Below, one piece after another: positions 43,529-52,444 of a DNA stretch of 64,000 nucleotides. Origin of the DNA: Rothia aerolata (GTDB lineage: Bacteria > Actinomycetota > Actinomycetes > Actinomycetales > Micrococcaceae); NCBI RefSeq assembly GCF_014635585.1, contig NZ_BMDC01000001.1, positions 434,001-498,000 on the forward strand, given 5' to 3'. Position 1 is the first letter of the stretch. Each line of letters opens with the position of its first letter. A program made the position numbers and the translations under genes. The notes beneath the pieces are model-generated. The model did not search any database. It saw nothing but the letters and a program-made list of their open reading frames with translations, and was not told the DNA's origin.

Positions 43529-43843
43529 CTATTTATTATATTTCCTACTTGACCCGTAGAATTTATCTACCGGATACTTTTTATCTGTTCTATCCAGTTT
43601 ATTTAATACAATTTCATCTGGATCCAAATTATTATTAATACACATAATATAAGCATAAGTTAATACGTCAGCAAGTTCGTCAATATAAGCATTGGTATCT
43701 GCTACATCTCCCCATTGGAAGCATTCTAATAACTCAGCACTCTCGATGCAGATAGACTTAGCTATATTCTCATTAGTATGAAATTTTCCCCAGTCTCGTA
43801 CTTTAATAAATTTCGATATTTTTTCAACTGTATATCGTTTCAT
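43529..43843 (-). CDS. MazG-like nucleotide pyrophosphohydrolase
   Basis: A 104-residue all-alpha NTP pyrophosphohydrolase of the MazG/dCTPase type, which hydrolyses (d)NTPs to monophosphates. The metal-binding acidic pattern appears as ESAELLECFQW (ExxE) and later YIDELADVLTYAY (ExxD), with the KFHTNENIAKSI region preceding. ATG at 43843 has GGAAGGG upstream; an in-frame TTG at 43861 is weaker. A+T-rich like the next gene, and eight bases upstream of it, so the two form one operon. Pairing with the GIY-YIG/DUF2075 gene is notable. Confidence 0.88.
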   Translation of the reverse strand: MKRYTVEKISKFIKVRDWGKFHTNENIAKSICIESAELLECFQWGDVADTNAYIDELADVLTYAYIMCINNNLDPDEIVLNKLDRTDKKYPVDKFYGSSRKYNK

Positions 43844-44115
43844 ATAAGGGTACCCTTCCAAGCAAAATTATTATTTATAATAATCGTCAGTTTTCACCGG
43901 TGCTGAAAACTATGCACTGTAGATACTGCTCCTTCTATAACTATAGATTCAATAACACTAAGTAATAGCACTTGACAAAATTTCGTAGTATTGCAAGGCA
44001 AAACCGGACGTCTACTCCGTAACAAAGGCGGGGCCACAGTCACACAGCGACCCAAACTGGTCCAAAAATTTTGCCAAGTTCAGTGCAGCTAGCAGACCAT
44101 GCAAGAATAAGAACT

Positions 44116-44967
44116 ATGCGTATTCTTTCAATCCAGTCAGCGGTTGCCTACGGCCACGTGGGCAACTCAGCAGCAGTATTCCCCCTCCAGCGCCTGGGCC
44201 ACGAAGTCATGCCGGTCAACACCGTGCTCTTCTCAAACCACACCGGCTACGGCGACTGGAAAGGTCCCCTCATTCCCGGCGACGACGTACGCGCCGTCAT
44301 CGAAGGAATCAATGACCGCGGCGGCCTCGACGACACCGAACTGATTATCTCCGGCTACCAGGGCGGCTCCTCCATCGGCGATGCGATCCTCGACTCCGTA
44401 GCCCTCGCCCGCGAGAAGAACCCCAAGGTTCTCTACTCCTGCGATCCCGTGCTCGGCTCAGCAGACACCGGCTGCTTCGTCTCCCCCGAGGTTCAGGAAC
44501 TGATTCGCGATCGAGTCATCCAGCACGCTGACATCATCACCCCCAACCAGTTCGAACTCGGCTTCGTGACCGGCACCGACCCCAAGACCCTGGACGACGT
44601 GCTAGCTTCGGTTAAGAAGGCGCAGGAAATCGGCCCCAAGACCGTGCTGGTCACCAGCGTGCAGACCCCGGATACCCCCGAGAACTCGATTCAGATGCTG
44701 GCGGTCAATGAGGATGAAGCCTGGCTCATTACCACCGACAAGCTGCCCATCAAGGCAAACGGCTCCGGCGACGTCACTCAGGCACTTTTCGCCAGCCACT
44801 ATGTCTCGGGCAAGAGCCTCAAGGAAGCCCTGGAACTGACCACCGCCTCGGTCTACGAGCTCTTGAAGAACACCTTGGACTCAGGCCAGCGTGAGCTTCA
44901 GCTGATCGAATCTCAGGAAGCCTACGTGGCACCGAAGCAGAGCTTCACCGCTGAGAAAATCTCCTAG
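44116..44967 (+). CDS. pdxY: Pyridoxal kinase
   Basis: PdxY phosphorylates pyridoxal to pyridoxal-5'-phosphate in the PLP salvage pathway. The 283-residue ribokinase-fold protein has ILSIQSAVAYGHVGNSAAVFPLQRLGHEV, SGYQGG, the ATP-binding PNQFELGFVTG segment and the catalytic GSGDVTQALF near residue 220. The ATG at 44116 is preferred over an upstream in-frame start at 44071. It stands alone next to the A+T-rich island; several PLP enzymes (SbnA-like, fused decarboxylase) lie close by, which may be coincidence. Confidence 0.93.
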   Translation: MRILSIQSAVAYGHVGNSAAVFPLQRLGHEVMPVNTVLFSNHTGYGDWKGPLIPGDDVRAVIEGINDRGGLDDTELIISGYQGGSSIGDAILDSVALAREKNPKVLYSCDPVLGSADTGCFVSPEVQELIRDRVIQHADIITPNQFELGFVTGTDPKTLDDVLASVKKAQEIGPKTVLVTSVQTPDTPENSIQMLAVNEDEAWLITTDKLPIKANGSGDVTQALFASHYVSGKSLKEALELTTASVYELLKNTLDSGQRELQLIESQEAYVAPKQSFTAEKIS

Positions 44968-44985
44968 GCTGATTCTAAAAACCAA

Positions 44986-45021
44986 AAGGCGCACCCTGAC
45001 CCAAAAGTCAGGGTGCGCCTT
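44986..45021. terminator. Bidirectional terminator between pdxY and MBL gene
   Basis: Perfect 15-bp stem AAGGCGCACCCTGAC with its complement around a 6-base loop, with A-rich left flank; serves two convergent genes. Confidence 0.88.
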
Positions 45022-45027
45022 CTAAAG

Positions 45028-45651
45028 TTAAAGCTCGTAGGCCTCTCCAAAGTCCAACCAGATAGCCTGCGCTCCAATTCGAGCAGCAAAGCCCTCAAGA
45101 TTTTTCTTGGCAAAACCGCGGCCAAAATCATTGAGCAGAATATCGTGAATACCAATGAGCCGCTGGGGCTTAAACTCTGCCAGGTACTCCTCCTGCTCGG
45201 CCCGCTTGGTCCAGGGCCCCTCCATCGGCAGCAGCAGAACCGGAATGTTGGCCACCGGTTGATAGGCGTCGCCGGGATGGAGCACGGTTTCATCCACCAC
45301 GTAGCCCACGTTGGGAATCACATCGTCGTAGATAGAAGCCTGAGCCTGGGCAGAGCCCACCACCCGAATGCTAAAAGGTCCCACGGTAAAGGTATCGCCC
45401 TCGGAGACCTCAACCAGGCCGGGAATCTTTGCCGCCAGCCCCGGTGAGCCGTAGACCGCCAAGTTTGGCTTGGCCTCTTGTGCTGCCACCACGGCATCAA
45501 TATCCACGTGGTCAAAATGGTCGTGAGTAATCAGCACGGCATCAAACTCGGTAAGGTCGGGGCGCTCTCCCCACTCACCCGGGTCAAAGAGCAGGCGGGT
45601 CTTCTCTTTTTCCAGCTCCACGGTAGCGTGGGCGTAGCGAATAATTTTCAT
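45028..45651 (-). CDS. MBL-fold metal-dependent hydrolase
   Basis: A 207-residue metallo-beta-lactamase fold hydrolase of the UlaG-like type. The metal ligands show as LITHDHFDHVD (HxHxxH-like HDHFDH), and the later GDAYQPV and IGIHDILLND segments complete the site. Its substrate is unknown. The ATG at 45651 precedes MKIIRYAHATVEL, which matches the family start; a frame to 45675 adds eight residues. Single gene convergent with pdxY. Confidence 0.83.
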   Translation of the reverse strand: MKIIRYAHATVELEKEKTRLLFDPGEWGERPDLTEFDAVLITHDHFDHVDIDAVVAAQEAKPNLAVYGSPGLAAKIPGLVEVSEGDTFTVGPFSIRVVGSAQAQASIYDDVIPNVGYVVDETVLHPGDAYQPVANIPVLLLPMEGPWTKRAEQEEYLAEFKPQRLIGIHDILLNDFGRGFAKKNLEGFAARIGAQAIWLDFGEAYEL

Positions 45652-45702
45652 GGTCGAAAGCAGCTCCCTCGTCACATCATTAAGACCAGCAGGTATAGAA
45701 AA

Positions 45703-45729
45703 GTGGCGGTAGGTTTCCCCACCGCCACC
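45703..45729 (-). terminator. Terminator after isochorismatase-like gene
   Basis: GTGGCGGT/ACCGCCAC stem followed on the minus strand by TTTTCTATA. Confidence 0.8.
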
Positions 45730-45741
45730 GGACTGTACTTA

Positions 45742-46359
45742 TTACTTATCGAAGAGAATCTTCGCGAACTCGCCTGCGGTATCTTCACGAGCCCAGTCAC
45801 GCTGAAGCTCGCAAGCTACCTGTACCCAGGTGGTCAGCTCGGCACCGGCAGACTCCATGCGCTGCAGGGCAGCATCATGAGCTTCAACGCTGGTGCCGCC
45901 CATAGCGTCGGTTACGGGGTAGACCTCGTAGCCCTCCTGTAGCGCATCGAGGGTCGGGAAGGTGACACATGCCTCGGTCCACAGACCGGCGATAAGAAGC
46001 TTCTTTCGGCCGGTTGCCTCGATTGCCGCCTTGAAGTTGGGGTTCTCCCAGGCGTTAATTCCGGTGCGGTCAATCTGCTCGTGGTCTTCGCCCAGAACGT
46101 TCATGATCTCGTCAATGGTTGACTTCTGACCAGAGGAAACGCGCACGGTCGATACCACCACGGGAATGTTGAAGAGATGGGCGATCTTGGTCAGCTTCTC
46201 AACGTTAGAGACCATCTGCTTCTGATCCCGGGACTTCACCGAGGAAACCTGCAGGGGCTGGAAGTCGATAATGGCCAGAACCGCATTCTCGGGTGAGAGA
46301 AGGTGGTCGGTCTTGGGGTCGCGAATACCTTCTGGTGCCGGTGCTGTAATGTTAGCCAT
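45742..46359 (-). CDS. Isochorismatase-family cysteine hydrolase
   Basis: A 205-residue hydrolase of the isochorismatase/YcaC type. The catalytic triad is visible as Asp in VLAIIDFQPLQV (about residue 32), Lys in the IEATGRKKLLIAGL region (about 117) and Cys in WTEACVTFPTLDAL (about 130). YcaC-like members have no proven substrate, and this one could act on a small amide or an isochorismate-like compound. It has its own AAAGGAG ribosome site and terminator, so it is probably a single-gene unit between the MBL gene and sir. Confidence 0.85.
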   Translation of the reverse strand: MANITAPAPEGIRDPKTDHLLSPENAVLAIIDFQPLQVSSVKSRDQKQMVSNVEKLTKIAHLFNIPVVVSTVRVSSGQKSTIDEIMNVLGEDHEQIDRTGINAWENPNFKAAIEATGRKKLLIAGLWTEACVTFPTLDALQEGYEVYPVTDAMGGTSVEAHDAALQRMESAGAELTTWVQVACELQRDWAREDTAGEFAKILFDK

Positions 46360-46451
46360 GAGTTCACTCCTTTGTGTATGGAAATCTTGGGATTTCCTTT
46401 TGATTCTTACACAAATTACTTTACTCCTGAACTATCCCCTGTCAAGAGAAA

Positions 46452-48182
46452 TTATTTCAGCAACTCTTCGTCCGCCTCATGTGCCCAGGCCGCAAAGGGC
46501 TGGGTGTCAGAAGACCGGTGGGCTAGGAAGTTGCGGGTCACCCGCTCCACGTAGTCAGCGAGATCCCGCTGGGGTACCTTCAGCCCGCGCACCGTGCGTC
46601 CCACATTACCCGCGCCGTCATTGGTGTAATCGGCCAGCTCCCCGCCCAGGTGTACCTGGTAGCCGGGCATCTGCTCGCCGTCCACGGTAATAATCTGGCC
46701 CTTGAGTCCAATATCGGCGGTCTGAATACGAGCGCAGGAGTTGGGGCAGCCGTTGATGTGCAGGGTTAGTTTCTCGGGCAGCTGGTCCTCAACGTCCGCC
46801 AGACGTTGCTCAAGGTCGGCAATCACCTCAGCGGCAACATTCTTGGTCTCCACAATCGCCAGCTTGCAGAACTCCAGGCCGGTGCAGGCCATGGTGTTGC
46901 GGCGGAAGACCGAGGGCATAGGAGCCAGCCCCAAATCGTTGAGTCCCTGCACCACGGCGGGCACCTTATCGCCGGGAATATCCAGGGCAATAAACTTCTG
47001 GTAAACGGTGGTGCGTAGACGATGCGACCCCACCGACTCCAGCAGGTCAGCCAGCTCAATCAGCTTAGTGCCGGAGAACCTGCCCACGGTGGTGGCTGCG
47101 CCAATGTAGTAGTTGCCGTCCTTTTGTTCGTGGACGCCGATGTGGTCGCCTGATTCACGCGGAGTCGGCGCTGCGGGGCCGTCGGCTAGCTTGTAGCCCA
47201 GGTATTCGGTTTCTAAAACCTCACGGATTTTCTCCGGGCCCCAGTCGGCCAGCAGGAACTTCATGCGGGCGCGGTTGCGCAGGCGGCGGAAGCCGTAGTC
47301 GCGGAAGATAGAGGTAACTCCCGCCCATACGTCGGGGGCCTGCTCGCGGGTGACGAAGGCACCCAGGCGCTCAGCAAACTTGGGGTTGGTGGAGAGTCCA
47401 CCGCCCACCCAGAGGTCAAAACCCAGGCCCAACTCGGGGTGCTCAACGCCCACCAGGGAGATGTCATTAATTTCGTGGATAACATCCTGGGAGGGGTGGG
47501 CCGTAATGGCTGTCTTGAACTTGCGGGGCAGGTTCGAGAAAGCCGGGTCGCCAATGTAGCGGTCTTTAATTTCTCGAATCACCGGGGTGGGGTCAAAGAG
47601 CTCATCCTTGGCAATGCCCGCTACCGGGGAGCCGAGAATCACGCGGGGCACATCGCCACAGGCCTCGGTGGTATCAAGGCCCACCGCCTCAAGTCGGCGC
47701 CAGATTTCGGGAACGTTCTCCACCTCAATCCAGTGTAGCTGGATGTTCTGGCGGTCGGTAACATCGGCGGTGTTGCGGCCAAAGTCGCGGGAAATTTCAC
47801 CAATGACGCGGGCCTGCTCGGTGGTCAGCTGACCGCCGTCCAGGCGCACACGCATCATAAAGTACTTATCTTCCAGCTCTGCGTCAGAGAGGGTTGCGGT
47901 CTTACCGCCGTCAATACCGGGCTTACGCTGGGTGTAGAGGCCCCACCAGCGAAAGCGGCCGTGCACATCGTGGTTGGAGATAGAGTCAAAACCCTCCTTG
48001 GAGTAGGTGGAGAGGATTCGCTCGCGAACGTTGAGGCCGTCGTCCTCCTGCTTCCACTCCTCGTTGCCGTTGAGCGGGGTCTTGCCGTCAATCGCCCACT
48101 GGCCGTTGGGCTTCTTGGAAACCGGTTTCTTGCGAGCGGGGCCGTCTTCCAGACCGTCACGCGCGGTGAGTGTTTTTGCCAT
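46452..48182 (-). CDS. sir: Ferredoxin-dependent assimilatory sulfite reductase
   Basis: Reduces sulfite to sulfide with ferredoxin, using a [4Fe-4S]-siroheme cofactor. The 576-residue protein has two ferredoxin-like half domains and the siroheme-cluster cysteines C433, C439, C479 and C483 (TGLEFC and GCPNSC). It resembles NirA/Sir of actinobacteria; being in a sulfate operon favours sulfite over nitrite as substrate. The ATG at 48182 is preferred since MAKTLTAR matches the usual start; a frame to 48254 lacks a ribosome site. It is the last gene of the cys operon. Confidence 0.92.
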   Translation of the reverse strand: MAKTLTARDGLEDGPARKKPVSKKPNGQWAIDGKTPLNGNEEWKQEDDGLNVRERILSTYSKEGFDSISNHDVHGRFRWWGLYTQRKPGIDGGKTATLSDAELEDKYFMMRVRLDGGQLTTEQARVIGEISRDFGRNTADVTDRQNIQLHWIEVENVPEIWRRLEAVGLDTTEACGDVPRVILGSPVAGIAKDELFDPTPVIREIKDRYIGDPAFSNLPRKFKTAITAHPSQDVIHEINDISLVGVEHPELGLGFDLWVGGGLSTNPKFAERLGAFVTREQAPDVWAGVTSIFRDYGFRRLRNRARMKFLLADWGPEKIREVLETEYLGYKLADGPAAPTPRESGDHIGVHEQKDGNYYIGAATTVGRFSGTKLIELADLLESVGSHRLRTTVYQKFIALDIPGDKVPAVVQGLNDLGLAPMPSVFRRNTMACTGLEFCKLAIVETKNVAAEVIADLEQRLADVEDQLPEKLTLHINGCPNSCARIQTADIGLKGQIITVDGEQMPGYQVHLGGELADYTNDGAGNVGRTVRGLKVPQRDLADYVERVTRNFLAHRSSDTQPFAAWAHEADEELLK

Positions 48183-48219
48183 CGTGAAAATCTTTCTTGT
48201 GTGCTTGCTTGAATAAAAC

Positions 48220-49158
48220 TTAGTGAAAAACTTTGGTCTGCTGCTCAGCCTCAACGGGTGCGCTGGCCGAATCTACCGACTCGGTGTAGGAATACTGCTT
48301 CTTCCGCGAGCGCTTAATGCCCAGCAGGCTCAGGCTTGCCCCGGCGGCAACGAGCAGTAGGTAGATTGCTGTAGCGGCCCCACCGGTGATACCGGTGAGG
48401 GCAAGAAGGGGGCCGATGTTGGTCAGAGTCAGCATGGTTCCCACGAAACCGCCCAGGGCGGTGGGATTGATCTTAGAGACCAGCCAGGCAGCGAAGGGGG
48501 CCGCCAGCATACCGCCCACCAAGAGCCCGGCTACCGCCAGTAGGTGGGAGACGATTTCAGACCACATACCCAGCACAAAGCCGACAGAGGCGGCCAGGGT
48601 TACCAGGAACTCCGCTGAGTTCACCGTACCCACAATCCTGCGGGGGTCTGCCCGGCCGATGCTCATCAGGGTTGAGCTGGTGACCGGGCCCCATCCTCCC
48701 CCACCCACCGAGTCGATGAAACCTCCAAAGAGACCGAGAAAACTCAGGGTGGGGCCAGACGCCGGAGCAGCAGCGAAAGCCGTGCGGCGGCGTCCTCGGC
48801 TAAAACGAAGCACCAGGTGAACGCCAATCAGCGTGAGGATGGTGGCTGTGACCGGCTTGGCGGCATCCAGCGAGAGGTTACTGAGCACGGTAGCCCCGGC
48901 GAAAGCTCCCACCGCCCCGGGTAGCCCCAGCCGCAGGGCGGTCTTCCAGTCCACGTTCCTAAACTTCCAGTGACTAAGCCCAGAAGCCAGGGTGGTGCCC
49001 AGCTGGGCCACGTGAACAACGGCAGAGGCGCTTGCCGGTGCCATCGCTGCCAGGGCAATCAGCATGGTGGTTGAGGTAACCCCGAAACCCATTCCGAGGC
49101 TACCGTCAACCAGCTGGGCTACTGCCCCGCCCAAAGCGATCAGCAAAAGTGTGCGCAT
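48220..49158 (-). CDS. TauE/SafE-family sulfite exporter-like membrane protein
   Basis: A 312-residue membrane protein with about eight helices of the TauE/SafE (DUF81) family. It has the first repeat GGAVAQLVDGSLGMGFG and the second FGGFIDSVGGGGWGP. In cys operons such proteins are thought to transport sulfate, sulfite or sulfur compounds. Direction and substrate cannot be told from sequence. Located between cysN and sir with 37-42 base gaps, so it is co-transcribed. Confidence 0.88.
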   Translation of the reverse strand: MRTLLLIALGGAVAQLVDGSLGMGFGVTSTTMLIALAAMAPASASAVVHVAQLGTTLASGLSHWKFRNVDWKTALRLGLPGAVGAFAGATVLSNLSLDAAKPVTATILTLIGVHLVLRFSRGRRRTAFAAAPASGPTLSFLGLFGGFIDSVGGGGWGPVTSSTLMSIGRADPRRIVGTVNSAEFLVTLAASVGFVLGMWSEIVSHLLAVAGLLVGGMLAAPFAAWLVSKINPTALGGFVGTMLTLTNIGPLLALTGITGGAATAIYLLLVAAGASLSLLGIKRSRKKQYSYTESVDSASAPVEAEQQTKVFH

Positions 49159-49200
49159 CGTTTTTCCTTACATTTCCGCGGCTACGGGTAGTAGGAGTAT

Positions 49201-50475
49201 CTAAGCAGCAACCAGTCCGGCTGCCAGGGTGTTGCCGTCGGCCTGGTCTACCAGCAGGAAGGAGCCGATTCGACCGCGGGCGCTGTAGGCCTCAACCGGA
49301 AGCTCGCTGGCCAGCTGAATCTGCACCGTGGCAATATCGTTCAGTTCTACGGAGTCGGCATCGCGCTCTTCGAAGGTGTCGATGTCAAAGACGGACTCCA
49401 CCGCGGTAATCCGTGCCCGCACCAGCGAGGTACCGTAGCGCAGCTTGACCTTGACGCCGGCCTTCAGCGTCTTCTCGTGCAGGCCCACCACGGTGGCGGT
49501 GAAGACGCGGGTGTCTTCGGGGCGATCGCTGCAGGTAAGCAAATCTCCGCGGGCCAGGTCAATATCGTCTGCCAGGCGCAGCACCACCGAATCGTCGATT
49601 CCGGCGGTCTGCACCGGGCCGTCGGTGCTGTCGATATGGGTGACGACGGTGGTGCGACCGCCACCGGCCGAGACAGCATCTCCCACCGAGACAGAGCCGC
49701 CGGTCACCCGCCCGGCATAGCCCCGATAGTCCAGGCCGTGCTCGCGGATGACATACTGAATAGGAAAGCGGAAGTCTCCCGAATCATCAATATCAGAAAC
49801 GTCAATGGTCTCCAGAAGCTCCAGCACGGTGGGGCCGGTGTACCAGTCGGTGTTGTCTGACTTCTCCACCACGTTATCGCCCAGCAGAGCGCTAATCGGA
49901 ATCACGTGGGTATCGCTGATTCCCTTAGCCTGCGCCAGCGCCACAAACTCATCGCGGATCTCGTTGAACACGGTTTCAGAGAAATCCACCAGATCAATCT
50001 TGTTAACCGCCAGAATCACGTGCTTGATACCCAGCAGGGCGGCCACGGTCAGGTGCCGCTTGGTCTGGGTGACCACGCCGTGTCGGGCGTCAATCAGCAA
50101 AACCACCACGTCAGAGGTTGAAACGCCGGTAACGGTGTTGCGGGTGTACTGCTCGTGGCCGGGGGTATCGGCCAGAATAAAGGTGCGGGCGGCGGTAGAG
50201 AAGTAGCGGTAGGCAACGTCAATCGTAATGCCCTGCTCCCGCTCAGCTCGCAGACCGTCTACCAGAAGTGAGAGGTCCAGCTGCTCCATACCGCGCTCGC
50301 GGGAGGTTCGCTCCACCGCCGAGAGCTGGTCTGCTAGCACCGACTTGGTATCGTGCAGCAGGCGGCCGACGAAAGTCGATTTGCCGTCGTCCACCGATCC
50401 TGCGGTGCACAGGTGCAGGGTGCTGCGGGTTGCCAGCGTTTCCACGGAGGTGTTTTCTTCAAGTGCTGCGGTCAT
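49201..50475 (-). CDS. cysN: Sulfate adenylyltransferase subunit 1 (GTPase)
   Basis: CysN is the GTPase subunit that drives ATP sulfurylase CysD. The 424-residue protein has G1 AGSVDDGKST, G3 DTPGHEQY and NKIDLVDFS. It lacks the C-terminal APS kinase domain present in CysNC fusions, matching the use of an APS reductase. It starts one base after the cysD stop; AAGGG is inside cysD. Confidence 0.96.
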   Translation of the reverse strand: MTAALEENTSVETLATRSTLHLCTAGSVDDGKSTFVGRLLHDTKSVLADQLSAVERTSRERGMEQLDLSLLVDGLRAEREQGITIDVAYRYFSTAARTFILADTPGHEQYTRNTVTGVSTSDVVVLLIDARHGVVTQTKRHLTVAALLGIKHVILAVNKIDLVDFSETVFNEIRDEFVALAQAKGISDTHVIPISALLGDNVVEKSDNTDWYTGPTVLELLETIDVSDIDDSGDFRFPIQYVIREHGLDYRGYAGRVTGGSVSVGDAVSAGGGRTTVVTHIDSTDGPVQTAGIDDSVVLRLADDIDLARGDLLTCSDRPEDTRVFTATVVGLHEKTLKAGVKVKLRYGTSLVRARITAVESVFDIDTFEERDADSVELNDIATVQIQLASELPVEAYSARGRIGSFLLVDQADGNTLAAGLVAA

Positions 50476-50476
50476 T

Positions 50477-51400
50477 TTAGAAATACCCTTCCTTCTTACG
50501 ATCCTCCATAGCGGATTCGCTCAGGCGGTCATCGGCGCGGGTTGCCCCGCGCTCGGTCAAGGTTGAGGTGGAGATTTCGGTGATAATCTCCTCGATAGTT
50601 TCAGCATCGGAGAGGACGGCGCCGGTGCAGCTCATATCGCCCACGGTGCGGTAGCGCACGTGCTTGGTTACTACCTGCTCACCCTTCTTGGGGCCGCCCC
50701 ATTCACCGGCGGTCAGCCACATGCCGTCTCGTTCAAAGACCTCGCGGTCGTGGGCAAAGTAGATGGGCGGAAGTTCAATGTTGCGCGCGCCGATGTACTC
50801 CCAAATATCGGCCTCGGTCCAGTTAGAAATCGGGAAGACTCGAATGTTTTCCCCGGGCAGGTGGCCACCGTTGTAGAGGTTCCACAGCTCGGGGCGCTGG
50901 CGGCGGGGATCCCAGCCACCAAAGGAGTCACGCACCGAGAAGATACGCTCCTTGGCACGCGCCCGCTCCTCATCGCGGCGGGCGCCGCCCAGAACGGCGT
51001 CATACCCCTGCTCCTCGATAGTCTCAACCAGCGGCACGGTCTGCAGCGGGTTGCGGGTTCCGTCGGGGCGCTCCTGCAACTCACCGCGGTCAATCCAGTC
51101 CTGAACCTTAGCCACGCGCAGGCGGGCACCGGTCTTTTCCACCAGGCGGTCGCGGAATTCCAGAACCTCGGGGAAGTTATGGCCGGTATCCACGTGCAAG
51201 AGCTCAAAGGGAACAGCGGCGGGGGCAAAAGCGCGGCGGGCTAGCTCATAGACCACCACCGAATCCTTACCGCCGGAGAACAGCAGGCCCACCTTATCGA
51301 ACTGGCCAGCGACCTCGCGCAGAATATGAATCGACTCGTTTTCGAGGTCTTTCAGGTGAGGGGAAAGCTCTTTCTTGGTATCTGTTAGTGAAATGCTCAT
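50477..51400 (-). CDS. cysD: Sulfate adenylyltransferase subunit 2
   Basis: CysD makes adenosine-5'-phosphosulfate from ATP and sulfate. The 307-residue protein has the PP-loop SGGKDSVVVYELA, then LHVDTGHNFPEVLEFRD and ISNWTEADIWEYI. The ATG at 51400 overlaps the cysH stop by four bases. It is the second gene of the operon. Confidence 0.96.
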   Translation of the reverse strand: MSISLTDTKKELSPHLKDLENESIHILREVAGQFDKVGLLFSGGKDSVVVYELARRAFAPAAVPFELLHVDTGHNFPEVLEFRDRLVEKTGARLRVAKVQDWIDRGELQERPDGTRNPLQTVPLVETIEEQGYDAVLGGARRDEERARAKERIFSVRDSFGGWDPRRQRPELWNLYNGGHLPGENIRVFPISNWTEADIWEYIGARNIELPPIYFAHDREVFERDGMWLTAGEWGGPKKGEQVVTKHVRYRTVGDMSCTGAVLSDAETIEEIITEISTSTLTERGATRADDRLSESAMEDRKKEGYF

Positions 51401-52197
51401 GAAGTGTGAAGTCCGCATTCTGTCTTGTTGAAATTTGCCCATCGTCCGCTTCTGGGGTCTGCACCGGCTTCTACCTTGGCGGTGCAGGGGGCACACCCGA
51501 TGGAGGGGTAGCCCTGCAGGGTCAGCGGATGAACAATGAGGTCATGGTCTTCGATAAAACGGTTGGTATCTTCAAGAGTCCAGCTGACAATCGGAGAAAT
51601 CTTCAGCCGGCCGTTCTTGTCGATATCCAAAGCCGGGGTGTTGGCCCGCAGCGGGGAGTCATCACGGCGCAGACCGGTAATCCAGCCGGTATAGGGCTCC
51701 ATGTACTCCGCCAGGGGCTCGACCTTGCGCATTCGGCAACAGGCGGTGGGATCGGTGGAATAAAGATTTAGGCCATAGCGCAAATCCTGCTCGCCGGTGG
51801 TGAGCTTGGGCTTGGCCCGCACCAGCTTCTGCTCATACCGGGCCTCCACCTTATCTGCGGTTTCCAGGGTCTCTGGAAAGTGGTAGCCGGTATCCAAAAA
51901 CAGAAAATCCGAGTCGGGCAGGTAGCGGGAGGCAAGCTCCGCCAGCACGGTGTTTTCCATCGAGAGGGTGACCACCAGCTTGCCCTCCACGTGCTCGTGG
52001 GCCCACTCGAGAATTTCCTGGGCAGAGGCATCGTAGAGCTGCTCGGCGTAGGTATCGACCAGCTGCTGGTTGCGCTCGCGCTCCTCGTCAGAGAGGGGCT
52101 GCGGCTGCCGGGTACCCTCGGGGCTTACGCTGGGATCGGTCAGAGGCTGCGCAGCTGAACCAATGCCGAAATTTTTGAAAATGGGAGTGTTCGACAC
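51397..52197 (-). CDS. cysH: Assimilatory adenylylsulfate (APS) reductase
   Basis: Reduces APS to sulfite. The 266-residue protein has the PP-loop-like VTLSMENTVLAELA, LDTGYHFPETLE and the catalytic ECGLHT near the end. The cysteine pattern CCRMRK and GCAPCT is that of [4Fe-4S]-containing enzymes that use APS directly. This agrees with the absence of cysC. Start GTG at 52197 has AAAGGAG. First gene of the operon. Confidence 0.94.
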   Translation of the reverse strand: MSNTPIFKNFGIGSAAQPLTDPSVSPEGTRQPQPLSDEERERNQQLVDTYAEQLYDASAQEILEWAHEHVEGKLVVTLSMENTVLAELASRYLPDSDFLFLDTGYHFPETLETADKVEARYEQKLVRAKPKLTTGEQDLRYGLNLYSTDPTACCRMRKVEPLAEYMEPYTGWITGLRRDDSPLRANTPALDIDKNGRLKISPIVSWTLEDTNRFIEDHDLIVHPLTLQGYPSIGCAPCTAKVEAGADPRSGRWANFNKTECGLHTS

Positions 52198-52354
52198 GGT
52201 TTCGCTCCTTTCAACGCTTGTGTGAGATGTGTTCAGTCTAGGCGCATTTTTTTGGTTTTCCAGAGCATTAAAATACCCCCGTCATGTGGCGACTTTTAGC
52301 CGTAAACGGAGGTCATCTAACCGTAAGTTTTCTTCACACAGGGTCTTAAAGACA

Positions 52355-52440
52355 TTTTGTCGAAAGGCCGCTTTAAGGCCGAAAGGCCGCACACAACGCG
52401 GCCATTCGGCGTTGTGGCGGCCTCTCGGTGAAGCTGATTG
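52355..52440. repeat. Hairpin fragment related to the composite repeat
   Basis: The 247-base gap upstream of cysH holds GGCCGCtttaaggccgaaaggCCGC-type pairing and a segment (52391-52440) reading GCGGCCATTCGGCGTTG then TGGCGGCCTCTCGG, similar to part of copies A and C between hairpins 2 and 3. It looks like a truncated and diverged copy. The similarity is weak and was judged by eye. Confidence 0.4.
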
Positions 52441-52444
52441 AAAC

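Noticed and set aside
41658-43843. Prophage or integrative element
   Set aside because: No integrase, structural phage gene, tRNA attachment site or direct repeat was seen at the island ends.
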